From: Phialocephala subalpina
Taxonomy: Eukaryota > Ascomycota > Leotiomycetes > Helotiales > Mollisiaceae
Assembly (NCBI GenBank): GCA_900073065.1
Contig: FJOG01000005.1
Coordinates: 847,422 to 911,421, forward strand
Direction: 5' to 3'
DNA: 64,000 nt
Shown: in pieces, positions 32,895 to 44,265 of the stretch
Position numbering within the stretch: position 1 is the stretch's first letter
Layout of the letters: every line of letters starts with the position of its first letter
Made by a program: the position numbers and the translations under genes
The notes under the pieces: model-generated
Databases searched by the model: none
The model's input: the letters and a program-made list of their open reading frames with translations, nothing else
What the model was told of the DNA's origin: nothing

Positions 32895-35727
32895 CTAGAT
32901 GGCACCAAACACAGACGTGCTGCTGCCGACCTTGATCGACTTTGGCTTAGTTGCGTAATCAGCCAGCCTCAGTTCTTCTGGGGAGAAATTCTGGAAAGTG
33001 TCCTTTGCGCAAAGATTCTGAAAAGTGTTGATCATTTGCATGGAGGATCCTATTTCTGCTTCGGAATAAGGAGTGAACATGAATCCTCGCGTGCCCGGAC
33101 AGAAGATGGCTAGCGTATGAGGATCGCTGGAGAGTGGGACAAAGATTTGATTCTTCAGAGTCGAGCTCGATGTTTTGGCTTGATCAGACTTTGTCTTAGG
33201 ACTAGCAAATACAGAATCGGCGAGACTGCTACTGCTAATCGTTGAAAGATGGTTGGCGGTCTCAGGCCTCGTGGATTCTGTTGTTGGCTTCCTGTGCTCC
33301 CTCAGAACCAGAGATTTGGATGCAAGTGCGTGGACATTTGTATTGGCAACCAGCGAGTCTTGTTCACCACCTTTGCTAACGCCAAAGATAGTACTCGATT
33401 CTTGGGTCCTGGTTAAAGAGACGGCATTGTTGGTAAGAGAGCCGAAGATGTTGGCATTCGAGGCAGATTTGCTAGCCTCTGGGAGCTTGACATTGAATAC
33501 ACTGGTGGCTACCCGTGTGACAGGGGGGGTATGATTGAGACCCAAGGTGCCACGGGCCTTGAGACTTTCGACTGCCGGGACAGAAGGTGCGGTAGCACGA
33601 ATGCTCCCAAATATTCCAGGTGTTGGCGACGGCGCGCCGAATGAGGAGGAAGATGCAGCAGCCTTTTGTGCCTGGACCTCAATTACAGAGGTTTTCATGA
33701 CAACTGGAGCCGTTCCAAACAAGCTGGAAGAATCGCTTTTCGAGCCTGATCCTGATTTCAGATTGATCGGAATCCCAGTGCCAGTAGCCATCACAGGCTT
33801 GCCTCCGTCAGTTGTGATCCTAGCGCGGATCTTAATCTTGAGATAACCAAGGCCAAGACGTTCCATTTGTGGCTGAATTAGGCTTGATGGTTCTGAAGCT
33901 TCAACATGCTGGCTGCCGATACCGACAGTGGCGCTTGGGGCAAAAAGCAGGGCTTCTCCAACTCTCAATTTGACAATCTGGTTGAAAATATTGATCATCT
34001 TCGACTTCTGGCTCTGAGTGGAATCCTCCTCAGTGTCCAAAGCAGCTAGGTGTGACTTCAAACATCGCAGCCAATCTGGAGACGAGAACCGATGGACTAT
34101 GGTGAAAGAGCAGAGGTCAAGTAACTTTGGTGAGATTGTTGGCTCTTGTGTGGAAATAAAGACTCGCGCACCTAGATGTCGCTGAAGACGAATCGAAGAT
34201 AGGAGGGTATTGGTAAGAGCAGTAGCTTCGGAGGCGGAATTCATGTCTATCCGCTTTGTTAGAATTTGCCCGTCGTCATTCTGTTATTAGTAGGAATCTT
34301 ACACTTATGAGCTTCGTCCAAAGCAATAACTCGGCCCACCGAAGTCTTCTGCTCGAGAAAGAGACTCAAACACATGTTGAAGAGCGCACAAGCTCCCTCG
34401 GCAGTTACACATGGACATGACAGGTCAACAATAGTCAGACTTCCGGGCTGCATCGTGTCAGCTATCATTTTGATGATGGGGAAGGTGGCCACATACCTTG
34501 ATAGTCCAATCGTTGCCACCTACATCCATTTGCTTCTTCTTTGACTTGTCTCTGACGTCTGACTCTGTCTGGGACTTGGGCATAAAGCTCTCCAGTGTGT
34601 CTAAACGCTGGGTCAGTGGTGCCAATTGACCTGGTGTCATATTTGTATCCGCGACTAGACGCTTGAACTCGGCATAATTGAAGGATCCATTTGTCTGTTG
34701 CTGAACCATTCGCATGTCACGCAGGATTCGGTTGATAGCATGCAGATACAATGGCATGGGCCCATCGTCTTGGCTGACTGCCATAAGATCCAGCATACGC
34801 TTCGTGTTCAGGTCGCTTTGATTAATTCGTAGGGGCTCGATGTCGACGTTCATGCCAAGGTATGTTCGCTTGATCGTCTGCAAATTTGTTGGTGAACACA
34901 GGACTCGAACCTTGATGTTTGGATTGGATGAAAGGTATGCAGCTTCGCATGGAGCGCCCTTCAAGTCCGAAGTGAAAGAATCGTAGTGAAAGACCAAACC
35001 AGCTAAAGGATTCTCGAGTTTGCTGACATTTGATTTCATTAGGCAATTCTCCAGCAAGCAAGAGAGTGTATGACTGTCCAGCAAATCAGTATCCCTGTTT
35101 CCCGACTGGTCTGAGAGAGGTTCTGGAAGGAACGGGAACGTATCGCATTATAAGGAAGGCTTTGACTGACCTCTTGCCGGAACCCTGTGAGCCGCAAATG
35201 AAAGCACTGGAGGGTGCTGAGATATTGAAAAACAAGCGAGGGTCTGTTGATGTGCCCGGAAGTTGAGTTACGTCTTCTCCAGTCGCGTCGCTTTCCAGAA
35301 CGTCTGACAGGCCAGCGAAGAAGCCATTTTGACTGAAGAGATGTCTCGCCTGCTTGAGGACGGGCATTGAAAAGATGGGTGTTCCGCTCAATTCGTGATG
35401 ATCCTGGTGACTCGCGGCTGTCTTCAGGAGGGCTAGATGGGCAGCCAGCTCTTGAGCTTCAGCGTCGATAGCCATTTCGTTGTGCTGATTGGGTTGAGAA
35501 GTCGGTGGCGGTGCAGGAGGATTGGATGAGGTTGGCGTAGCCATTGTGAAGGTTGTTGCTGGGTTGGCACGCCTTGACATAGCGTGTATGCGTCTTCGCT
35601 CCGGAGATTCAACTTCGCTGTCGTCTGAATCGAAATTGGCGCGTGCAGGAGATCTGTAATCGACAACGGGATTTGAGAAACTAAATATCGATGTCGATAC
35701 TCCTTTGGCAGCTGCAGCTGAAAGCAC
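32895..35727 (-). CDS. P-loop (HerA/VirD4-like) ATPase with C-terminal FG motifs, four exons
   Basis: Exons are 35727-35171, 35073-34497, 34447-34303 and 34246-32895, with introns of 97, 49 and 56 nt, all closing in phase. The product is 876 residues. After a disordered Pro/Ser-rich N-terminus, Walker A GSQGSGKS lies at about 179-186. Walker B VIALDEAHKY lies near 418-427, followed by RVFISTQEPTISPKLLDL, a sensor-like strand and helix. This arrangement resembles fungal members of the HerA/VirD4 ATPase group, whose exact role is unknown. From about residue 600 the tail is low-complexity and contains six FG dipeptides (SLFG, SSFG, GIFG, NIFG, TIFG, SVFG), the last almost at the C-terminus. That is reminiscent of FG nucleoporins. 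The function is not assigned. Confidence 0.75.
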
Positions 35728-37086
35728 CGAGTCGGGCCCCAGATTGGAAGGACATCTTATCAGCGAGTGTGGAGCCCGAAAGTCCTAGACTCTTCCCAAC
35801 AACTGATATGAAAGAGTACCAACCTTTACCCACAATCTTTGAACTTCAGATTAAGGAGGGCTGATGCCGGAAGGTAGTACGTGATTGGTTGCTTCGATCG
35901 AGAAGGTGCGATGAGGCTTCTCTTCGGAATAGGGGGGCACGTGGTTTGACAGGGATTCAGATCTGGACTAGCGCTCAAATTCTATTCATCTCCGCTCAGC
36001 TTCACCTTTCCTCTCGTCCCCATCCTCCGTACTTCATATCATTTTATACGAATGTTGTTTGTTACATCCCCGCTTATGATATTGATTCATCCACAACTTC
36101 ACTGCATTGTTTCTGACCTGTTGATTTTGATATTTTGAGCGAGAGTCACGTGCATAATCTCCCAACATCTCCTCCCTTCTTGGGAGGTTGCAGGCCCGCG
36201 TACTGGCCTACCCGTTTGATATCTATGCTTCGGATAGAATTGTAGTTGGTTCTATGTGAGTCACAATGGCAGACGTTAATGTTCTGAGGTTCCTGCGGCT
36301 TCAAAGTCTGGTACTGGTACAAACTCTATTTTGATATCATCACTAGAACCCCCGAGCACACTCTGTGGAACAGCGCACGGACCGAACTCTGGCATAAATC
36401 TTTGGTGCAGTATCTCATATATTTCGCGGGGTGTCGATTTTTGCTCTGTCGAGTCAAAGGAGAAAGTGGCTGGAGATGGAGAATCCGGCCTTCTTCTCCG
36501 AATTCTCCTGCGCCCCCACTAGCGATCTGTTCAGCTTCAATGATGTAGACAACCGCCAGAGAGATGGGTTCAAATCTTGTTGGAGCCCTTACCGTACCTC
36601 ATTTGAGCTCCGTACGGATCGCAGGCCTGTCCATGGTAGCTTCCATGGTTCCAACAGTGCCCGAAAGGTCCACTGACTCAAGAATGACTCTTAAATGGTC
36701 ATTTCGAAGCCCGTAGAAGCATGCAAGAGCGGATGGTAAACCCATTTGCCATGCTCAGAAGACCTCTCTCCTACCCCCGTTGAGAATAGTCTCCTGTTTT
36801 AGGGCCCCGCACTCATTGGTCAACTCCAAACTTCTATGGAATACAGTAATTTTATGGTGTACCAAGGATTGATTATGAGTCACCCTCGCACTATCTCATT
36901 GCTTCTTATTTCTATATAATCTCGGATTCGCGCACCGTTGCACCGAGTTTTCTTCCCTCAGACAATCAGTTTTCGCACACCTTTACCCACGATTTATCAT
37001 ACTTCGAGCTCAATAACTGCCGTCTACTCATTCATTAAACTCTTTCTGAACTCATTCTTCTACTTGAACAACCAGTTCTCGTCAAG
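35728..37086. other. Intergenic region
   Basis: No gene is supported between the divergent ATPase and coiled-coil genes. CACGTG hexamers occur near 35936 and 36148. A TATA-like element, TATATAAT, lies at 36913-36920 ahead of the plus-strand gene. Short ORFs at 36331-36676 have no recognisable features. Confidence 0.5.
36913..36920 (+). promoter_or_regulatory. TATA-like element of the 37087 gene
   Basis: TATATAAT about 170 bp before the ATG at 37087, followed by a pyrimidine-rich leader typical of well-expressed fungal genes. Confidence 0.4.
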
Positions 37087-37512
37087 ATGGCTTCCGGATT
37101 TGTTTGTGAGAATAGGACTGCCACCAAGACCAACGCATCAACCGTGCTCAAGAATCAACAACTTGTTACTGCTGATCGCACCGCCGAGCAAAAGTTGCAA
37201 TCAAAGCAACAGAACCAGCTTGCGAACCTCAAGGCAAAGCAAACCCACCATGCAAAGCTTCAACAGAAACTTGCAAAGAAACTCCTCCGCATGAAAGAGG
37301 CTATGAAGATAGCCGAAGCCGGAGGTGTTCCAAAGGGATTCGAAGATTATCCTCTCTATGGTGGAGGCGACGATGAAGTTAAGCAAGCCATCAAGGCCAA
37401 GCTCTACAAGGATCTCCTTGAGCTCAAGCCAACAGCCCACAAAATTAACGCCATTGCTTCTCAGATCGAGAAGGAGATCAAAATCGCGTCAAGCAAGATC
37501 ACTATCCGATAG
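37087..37512 (+). CDS. Small basic coiled-coil hypothetical protein
   Basis: An uninterrupted 141-residue ORF with a strong start context (TCAAGATGG) and a C/T-rich leader. Residues 20-75 are almost entirely Lys/Gln/Ala/Leu and should form a long helix or coiled coil (EQKLQSKQQNQLANLKAKQ). The sequence then breaks at GGVPKGFEDYPLYGGGDD and resumes a helix (VKQAIKAKLYKDLLELK). No signal peptide or membrane segment is present. Codon use is biased to C-ending codons, suggesting good expression. I do not recognise the family. The transcript probably carries a 3' UTR intron just downstream. Confidence 0.65.
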   Translation: MASGFVCENRTATKTNASTVLKNQQLVTADRTAEQKLQSKQQNQLANLKAKQTHHAKLQQKLAKKLLRMKEAMKIAEAGGVPKGFEDYPLYGGGDDEVKQAIKAKLYKDLLELKPTAHKINAIASQIEKEIKIASSKITIR

Positions 37513-37572
37513 ACAACACCGACCACACACACTGGGACGTCCATCCCTTAATTTGTCACACACAACAAAATT

Positions 37573-37625
37573 GTAAGTTTTCCGTTGTGTGCCCTAACTA
37601 GTGTGCCCTAACTCACACTTTGCAG
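37573..37625 (+). other. Probable 3' UTR intron
   Basis: Sixty bases after the stop codon of the 37087 gene there is a GTAAGT donor, a CCTAACTCAC branch region and a TTTGCAG acceptor, spaced 53 nt in total. This matches the coding introns in this window. It suggests that the transcript extends well past the coding region. Confidence 0.45.
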
Positions 37626-38470
37626 CAAATTTATCAGACAGCCAGTCACATTATCTTACTTCACCTTTGTCCAAGACATCGAAAGCTACCCCACTTTTGC
37701 AGCAATGACCAAAGTCAAGCTCTCTGAGCTCGTCATCTGCTTGCCTCTCAATACATCAACACATCAAAACGTCTTTGGATCTCCAAGACAATCCGCCTCT
37801 CAATGAGCGCACATCAACAGTCATCGAACAACGTCGCAATCAAGCACACTCGAGACAAACTCAACAAATCTTCGAAAGAGTCGCAATATCAATGCACCTT
37901 CGAACAAATTGAAAGATATTTGAGATTCCCATATTGCAGTGCGTCTGGCTAGACATCTCGTGAGAGGACAGCTTGTCTGTCTTGTAGCGAGCACTGTGGT
38001 ATCTGACCTCATATCTCTCGACAGAGATGCAGCACCGCTGCAAAAAAAAAGTGCACATTGGAAAGCACAACAACCTCCAAATCAAAGACCCAAATTCAAG
38101 GGTCCAATCAATTTCAACGGACACCACGAACAAACAGTGCTGCTTGAGAGCACAAGATCAAAACCGTCTGTCCTTGACAGATACCCAGCTCGATGTACCC
38201 GCCACCCGACAAACTATCTCCAGTCTAACGACTAGATACAAGTCACCCTCATATTCATTGACGAAGTCAAAGATTCATGAAACAGCTTGTTCAACATCCG
38301 AGCAATCGCTCCGCCAACATCACAACCGGCGAATATCCCACAGGATGTTGGACGCCATCTACTCGACCCCCCTCAGTGATAGAGTATTTGAGCACAGTGT
38401 TCATCGCTTCAATGCAGAAACCGAACATTGCTGTCACATTCAATGGCGAAATCACGTTTCGATAGTTCAA

Positions 38471-38574
38471 AGTTTCGATAGCTTTCTCGTGTCACACTGA
38501 CAGAACATCCATCCGAAATCGAGTCTTGTTCAAGTTTCGATAGCTTTTTATGTCAACCTGACAGAACAAAAACT
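38471..38574. repeat. 62-bp direct repeat, two copies
   Basis: The block AGTTTCGATAGCTTT followed by TGTCA and CTGACAGAACA starts at 38471 and again at 38533. The second copy has a few substitutions. Confidence 0.7.
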
Positions 38575-38610
38575 CTGGTACATCAGCATACCGCATCAGG
38601 AATTAGAGCT

Positions 38611-38783
38611 CCACTCATTGGAGTATAAATGTCCGGTCAAAAGACTAATTAGGACACTCCGCCAGGAAAGTATAAATGTCCGGTCCAACGACTAATTAGG
38701 CCACTAAACCTGGAATCGAGTGCGGCCGCAAAGAGTATAAATGCCCCCTTCATTTGGCAATCTAGGAATTAGGGCACTCAAAA
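38611..38783. repeat. Degenerate tandem repeat containing GTATAAATG
   Basis: GTATAAATG occurs at 38622, 38670 and 38735. Between copies the words CCGGTC, GACTAATTAGG and CACT recur in the same order, and AGGAATTAG with CACTC brackets the array on both sides. Spacings of 48 and 65 bp show indels between copies. Confidence 0.65.
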
Positions 38784-39269
38784 AGCAAGTGAGCCAGCTC
38801 CCAGGTGCCTCCATGTTACGACATGGTGTTTCCGACAATGTTTTCCCTACGAGAGGTTCAAAACTTCGTCACTCCAACAAACAATCTTTCATTTCTATAA
38901 TGTCAAAGAACTTGTTACCCCCGACGATCTATTTCCCGTAAGAGACGGCAGAAAGAAATCATCAACTTATCCTTGGGCCTTTTGCTCCGTCTGAAGCTTG
39001 AGAACTTCAGCACGTCAGTAGAGATGACAGACCTGTTTCCCGTTCTGCACCACTCTATTGGGGACGTCCGTTTACTTGTATGCAAGGGATCGGCTCAACC
39101 GCACGACCTAGATAATCATCGCAAAGGCAACGTCAACCCGGCTGGTTTCTTGCGTACAGTCCGCAGACAAACAAAAGTCCATTGAATGTGGCAGCCCCGA
39201 TCTTGGGCTTCAAGCAACACCAACAATTCAAAGTGTCCTTCGAAACATCAAACAAAAACACCACCAACT

Positions 39270-39960
39270 TTCAGTCATCTCACTTTCCACAAGGAATGTT
39301 GTAGAGCCGGGCACTAAACATCAAATGCTCCTCCAACACCGAGAATGAATCAAATGAAACATTAAACAACTGCAACCTTCAGTCAAGACTCTTTCCGCAA
39401 GGATTGAGAACCGTTGCCGAGCTGAGCATTACTCCTCCAACAATCGATGATACATCGAACAAAAGCAACACCTCGCTCATCTCTGTCGAGCAAAACAAAC
39501 AACAACCACAACAAAACAAACAAAATATCGCCATCTCTGCATCTCCAAGTCACCCCTCTTTCCACAAGGATCGAAAACCATTGTCGAGCCGGGCACCAAA
39601 CATCAAATGCTCCTCCAACCCCCGAGAAATGAACCGATGAAGCATATGGCACAATTGACCAAAAACGGGCAGAGTCACCCAACCCCTGGCTTCATCATCA
39701 TCCTCAACATCAAAAGCAACCGCTTCAACTTCACAAAATTGAAACACAAGGCAAAATTGACCAAATATGGGCAGAGTCACCCACACCTTCATTTCAACTT
39801 CAGTTACACCCCAAATGGGAACCAAGATCAGAGATCGGCGTCTAGCAAAACAACGCAACATTATGAGACTGACTGTCTCGATCAACTTCAAAACAACAAC
39901 ACAACACCAACAACAACCTCGTTGTCGAGCCGGGCACATCATATCCACATGCCCCTCCAA
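39270..39960. repeat. Degenerate repeats with 'GAGCCGGGCAC...CTCCTCCAAC' core
   Basis: The ordered words TTTCCACAAGGA, GAGCCGGGCAC, CATCAAATGC and TCCTCCAAC recur near 39280-39345, 39390-39440 (diverged), 39550-39620 and 39915-39960 (partial). A second motif, GGGCAGAGTCACCCA, occurs at about 39668 and 39769. Copy spacing of about 110-370 bp is irregular. Confidence 0.6.
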
Positions 39961-40349
39961 CGAATCAACACTTCAACTTCAACTTCATCGTCGCCCTGGT
40001 TCTACTAGAAAAACAGATCCCTGAGGTGGAGGATTTCCTTTGTCATCCAACTTGTCGAAATGTTCAGTAGACAGGAGAGAGATGTACCTTTTTCCCCACA
40101 GGGGTTTTAATGGCTTCTCAAGGGCGGGTCTTGTTTTTTTAGATAGTCTTCTTTTGTCATTCATTCATGGTGGTTTGGGATCTTGTATGCATGGGAAGGA
40201 GCTGGCATCTCCTGAATGGAATAAACTTAAAATATTTTTATGTGTGATGTGACTTGTGATCGTGATATCTCTGTGGTTGTGGGACTTCCAAGTCTGAAAT
40301 TTTAGCGAGCTGAAGCCTGGAGCGGCACCGAAATGTCCCTGAAGCGCCT

Positions 40350-40391
40350 GAGCGTCGCTGAAAATTAGGAATTGAGGCCCTGAAGCGGAAC
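40350..40391. repeat. Weak dispersed repeat, copy A (copy B near 44956-45000)
   Basis: The sequence CCTGAG..CGCTGAAAATTAG..ATTGAGGCCC.TGAAGCGGAA resembles the stretch at 44956-45000 (CCTGAG..CACTGAAATTTAG..ACTGGGGCCTCTGAAGCAGAA) at roughly three-quarters of positions by eye. It may be a fragment of a dispersed element. Confidence 0.35.
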
Positions 40392-41495
40392 CCCACCAGC
40401 GCAAATTTACCCTCACCCGTATGCAAAACGAACCCGCAACGGCACCACGTCCTCCTTCTCTGCTCCACTAACACCGACATTGAAGATTTTACCAATTAAC
40501 ATCTTAATCGCCTTCCTCCCGACACGATTCATCGTTCTCGACCAATCCCTCATAGTTTTCTTCGCCATTCCCGACTTAACAACGTTGCCTTTCTCACATC
40601 GTAGCGAGAAGCAGCCGCACCGCGCATTCGAGGCCTGCTTTCAAAAATTCTAATGGAAATCCCAACACCAAATTTTGATAATTTGCCATGGTGACGATCT
40701 TTTCCAGCCAAATCTCTTCACTAATGCACGAATATTGAGGCTTTTACGACTTATCATTGTGATGTTCCTTTGACTCTCGCATCGTGACTTTTGCTCCTAC
40801 CAAACCACCAAAAGTCACGATATCCACTTCAAGGGTTTGCACGTGTCCCGCACTTTTACTACTTCGAATGTAGGATAAATTGTAGAGAAGAATTCGAATG
40901 ATTCTTTCGTAGACTTTGATGCTTTAAAAACGTGTTGCAGTATTTCATGCGGAGTTTATGAAGTTGGGGGCAGGTTCAGAGATATACCCGTCCACTTGCA
41001 AATAAAAAGACTGCACAACTTCACTTTTTTCTCGTCTTCATTTCCTTTCTCTTTTCGGAGAAGATTTCGAAGAATACGTCACCGAGCGAGCCTAACTTTA
41101 CAAGGTCTCGCATATTTTCTTATTCGCAGCCACAGCGCTAGATCTTGAGCTGAGGTCGGCCTGCCTTATGATCAATGTCTTGTGAACTCATGCAGAGCGC
41201 GGGTTGATCGATGCAAGCCTAACCACTTGTAAGCCTTGGGTTCGCGATATCTGCGATTGTTGGATGATCCTACGCGCATAACTGGCTTGGTTTCATTTGG
41301 TACTGCAGTAACTACCTGCACCTTCCATAACCTAACGCAATCGAGATAGTGATGTGTTGTTTGTACGACGCTCCCTTCTGGAAATTCTCAGCGACGAACG
41401 CTAACATTTTTGAAAACAACCTCGTCCGGGCCGTCCTTTGATGTTTAATTTATTTTCCAACCTACAAACCCACAGATCGACTCACTACATTCAAC

Positions 41496-42371
41496 ATGGC
41501 CATCTTGAACAAAATCGCAGGCTTCTTCATCAACATCTTCGTCATGACTTGGGACTTCGGCCTCTTCATCCTCAACATCCTCACTCCCTCCCTCAAACCC
41601 GGCCACATCGTCCCTGCCCACGCCGCAGGACACAATCTCACCTGGCCCGAATACATCCCCCCAAAAGACAGCGATTCCAGATCAGCCTGCCCAATGCTAA
41701 ACGCCATGGCAAATCACGGCATCCTCCCCCACGACGGCAAGAACATCACCTTCAAAGAACTCAACACCAAAGTCCGACAAAGCTTCAACTTCGCCCCGTC
41801 CTTCTGCTTCTTCGTACCCAAATTCTCAGCCGATTTCCTAAATCGATCGTATTGGAGCGGTCGTTTTGATCTCGCAGAATTGAGCTTGCATAATGCGATT
41901 GAGCATGATGCTAGTCTTACGAGGCGTGATGCAGCTTTGGTGACGGATCAGGGAAAACCAGATTTGGATCTCGTGGATCAGTTGTTGAAGGAAGCTACGG
42001 GGAAAATGGCTGATGGCTCTCTGTTGTTGACTATTCCGGACCTTTCACGTGCGTTGTCCAAACGAAGGGTGGACTGTAGAAAGACGAATCAGGGTTATAC
42101 TGAGAATCTGTTTCATAATATGTTTGGGAGTGCTAAGTACGTCTTTCCCTACTCACTTTGATGCATTTATTGAACATCATGCAGTTCGTCAACAATGTTG
42201 ACCATCTTCGGTGGGAGAATCGATGACCTCACACCAATGCTCAGAGAAGAACGTTTTCCCGAGAAATGGGAGCCCCGAGTTCTTTCTCGTTTCGGGCTCA
42301 CTATGGCAAAATTTAATTTTACGGTTCTTCCGGTAGAAAGGGGGGTGAAAACGAAGGTTGTTAAGCAGTGA
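41496..42371 (+). CDS. Haem-thiolate (chloro)peroxidase family enzyme, two exons
   Basis: Exons are 41496-42136 and 42185-42371. The 48-nt intron (GTACGT donor, GCAG acceptor) splits an asparagine codon, giving 275 residues. A hydrophobic N-terminus (about 5-30) may be a signal or membrane anchor. The proximal haem ligand is expected in ACPMLNAMANHG (Cys65). The distal acid-base region is EHDASLTRRDA (136-138). These are hallmarks of the Peroxidase_2 family, which includes chloroperoxidase and unspecific peroxygenases. Exon 2 supplies the C-terminal TIFGGRIDDL and EPRVLSRFGLT blocks. Such enzymes use hydrogen peroxide to halogenate or oxygenate substrates; the substrate here is unknown. The key residues are present and the frame closes. 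Confidence 0.88.
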
Positions 42372-42858
42372 GCGTGGACGCGATGGCGAGGGGGAAGTGG
42401 ATTATGGAATCTGCGCAAGCTTGGCGACGACGTACGATGAGGTAGGTATGGGAAGTGGGAAGGGATCTGGCCTGGGTTGTGGTTGCGGTTTAGCGGAGTT
42501 TGCATGAGCGGGTCGATGCAATTTCATTTCGAGATACCTTTCTTTCCTTTTATGAACTGTTGAGCTGTGAATGGATTTGGAGTTGAGAGGGATCTAGGGG
42601 AGAAACGAAATTATGATTTCGGAGATGGAGCTGGATTTGAGAATTAAATGACGGAACTGGGAGGGGAGGTGGGCAGTTACGAGAATGAATAATGAATTTC
42701 TTCTCACTTCCGGTGATTGTGATCAAATCAAAACTTTGCTCAGCAATATCATACAGTTGTTATGATCATCACATTCATATGCACATTATTAGAGCAATTA
42801 ATCAATTATATACAAAAGCAAATCAATTGTCGAGTCTATAGTAGAAGTATATACTTAC
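42372..42858. other. Intergenic region
   Basis: 3' flanks of the peroxidase gene and the convergent frameshifted small gene. G-rich on the plus strand near 42580-42700. Nothing else is recognised. Confidence 0.5.
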
Positions 42859-43151
42859 CTAACCGGTAGGTTCGTCACCATCCTCTCCTCTTTCTTTCAT
42901 CATCGCTACCTTAATTATCGCATCGAGAACAGCCAGTCTCAAGACCCATGCGTCGAAGCGGTTCACACACTGCGTTCTCGCTGGGGTGCGGAGAGAAGCT
43001 AGGTAGCGGCGATGCTCGAAGCTTCTCTTTGCGTAGTAGTCGTCTCCGAGAACGATGGATATGGTCCGTTGGGTAAGCCAGTGATAGCTACGAGGAGCTT
43101 TCGGGCCAGGGCGGGGTTATGAAGGATCTGGTTGACGGCGTTGGAGTTCAT
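42859..43151 (-). pseudogene. Small hypothetical gene with one frameshift
   Basis: From ATG 43151 (leader TTCAAAATGA) the frame gives MNSNAVNQILHNPALARKLL, then runs to a TAG at 42999-43001. The overlapping frame two bases ahead is open across the same span and reads APRSYHWLTQRTISIVLGDD, YYAKRSFEHRRYLASL and then NRFDAWVLRLAVLDAIIKVA, ending at TAG 42859-42861. Both halves look like real protein, so a single-base lesion around 43085-43095 probably split a gene of about 97 residues. No splice sites explain the change. I do not recognise the family. The intact version may exist in relatives, or this may be a sequencing error. Confidence 0.5.
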
Positions 43152-44265
43152 TTTGAATGGTAGTTGATGTTTGAGTTGGATCTTGTTGGTTTTAACTTTA
43201 GTTTAAGAATTAGAGTGAATTGAAGATGTAGTTGTGTTATGTTTTGCTTTTTACTGATGTAAGATAGAGGCTAGCTAGTTTTATGCTTGCTAAGCTGTGA
43301 TTGTTTCGAAGGCTGCTTTTATCTTTGGCCTTAACAATGCTTTGTTGATGAAGGAGGGTCCTCTTTAGCATCTTTTTTCTTCATAACACTTTGTTCCATG
43401 AAAGAACCAGGTTTCCTTTTCTTGCTAGCCTCGACGAGAGACTGTGTGCTATTCCTGGATAAATGGCGACACATCTATCATTGCTTTGAAGGACGTAAAT
43501 GCGAGTAGACAGTGCCAAAGTCGACCGCAATCGCTCGGTTCGGACCTATAAATAGATACGCAAGAGGGACAATGAGAATGAAGCTGATGAATGATGAAGC
43601 AGTTGGGCGACTACGCTCAAAGAAGCAGATGATGAGTGATAGTTCCACGCAGCTGGTGGACCCTATAAAAAGCTCATTTTTGCTCTATTCAACTTCGACG
43701 CTCAAAGATACCCCCTCACTAGAGGTTACTGGCTTTCAGCTAGGAACAAATCCCCGGTAAGGTCCTTCGCCGTTGCACAACTCGAGATATCTAAGTAAAA
43801 GGTTGGAACGGGAGCAAAATAAGGGGTCATAACACTGTCGGGTTCTTTTTGCACGGAAAGGTGTTGCGCTGGCTATTTCGCTTCGTCGCTTCGACTTTGG
43901 CTTGCAAATTCAAGACCCGAATTGGGGTGATTGATCCTTCATGATCTCAATATGTGTTGGAAGTGTTCTGTACCTGACTCAAGCCTCAAAATATATTTGA
44001 GTACAATCACTTGAATGATTACGAGGGACACTCGACACAAATCATATCCTAACGTCTGCAAATACGTTACTTCATTGCACTACCTCAATTTCAAGAATAT
44101 CACCTTCGAGTGACTCATTTCGCATGCATTAAATGCTTTCTTGAACCTCTGTTCACCTTCAACTTTTCAGTATCGACCTCACTCAAAGCCAACACCTGCA
44201 TCTCACACCTCACTTCACCATTATCAAGGCTGAAAAGCAAACACGACAGAACTTTTCAGGCCAAT
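43152..44265. other. Intergenic region
   Basis: No supported gene. The plus-strand ORF 43512-43760 has no motif and starts in a poor context. The last 150 bp before 44266 are C/A-rich and look like a promoter and leader. Confidence 0.5.

Larger units (their letters stand above)
37626..41495. other. Long repeat-rich non-coding region
   Basis: Nearly 3.9 kb without a supported gene. It contains at least three families of short degenerate repeats (listed separately) on a plus strand that is rich in CAAC/ACAAC words between 39200 and 40000. ORFs here are long-looking only because of the A/C-rich composition. From 40500 to 41490 there is ordinary intergenic sequence leading to the peroxidase gene. 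Confidence 0.5.

Noticed and set aside
36560..36590. tRNA-like GGTTCAAATC word
   Set aside because: No acceptor stem or anticodon arm can be paired around it.
37626..40030. CRISPR-like array from repeated words
   Set aside because: Repeats are diverged, unevenly spaced and eukaryotic in context; there are no regular spacers.
40040..40495. Overlapping ORFs on both strands
   Set aside because: Composition-driven; the minus-strand frames cover the weak dispersed repeat and show no domain.
43512..43760. 82-codon plus-strand ORF
   Set aside because: No motif, weak start context and ordinary intergenic composition.
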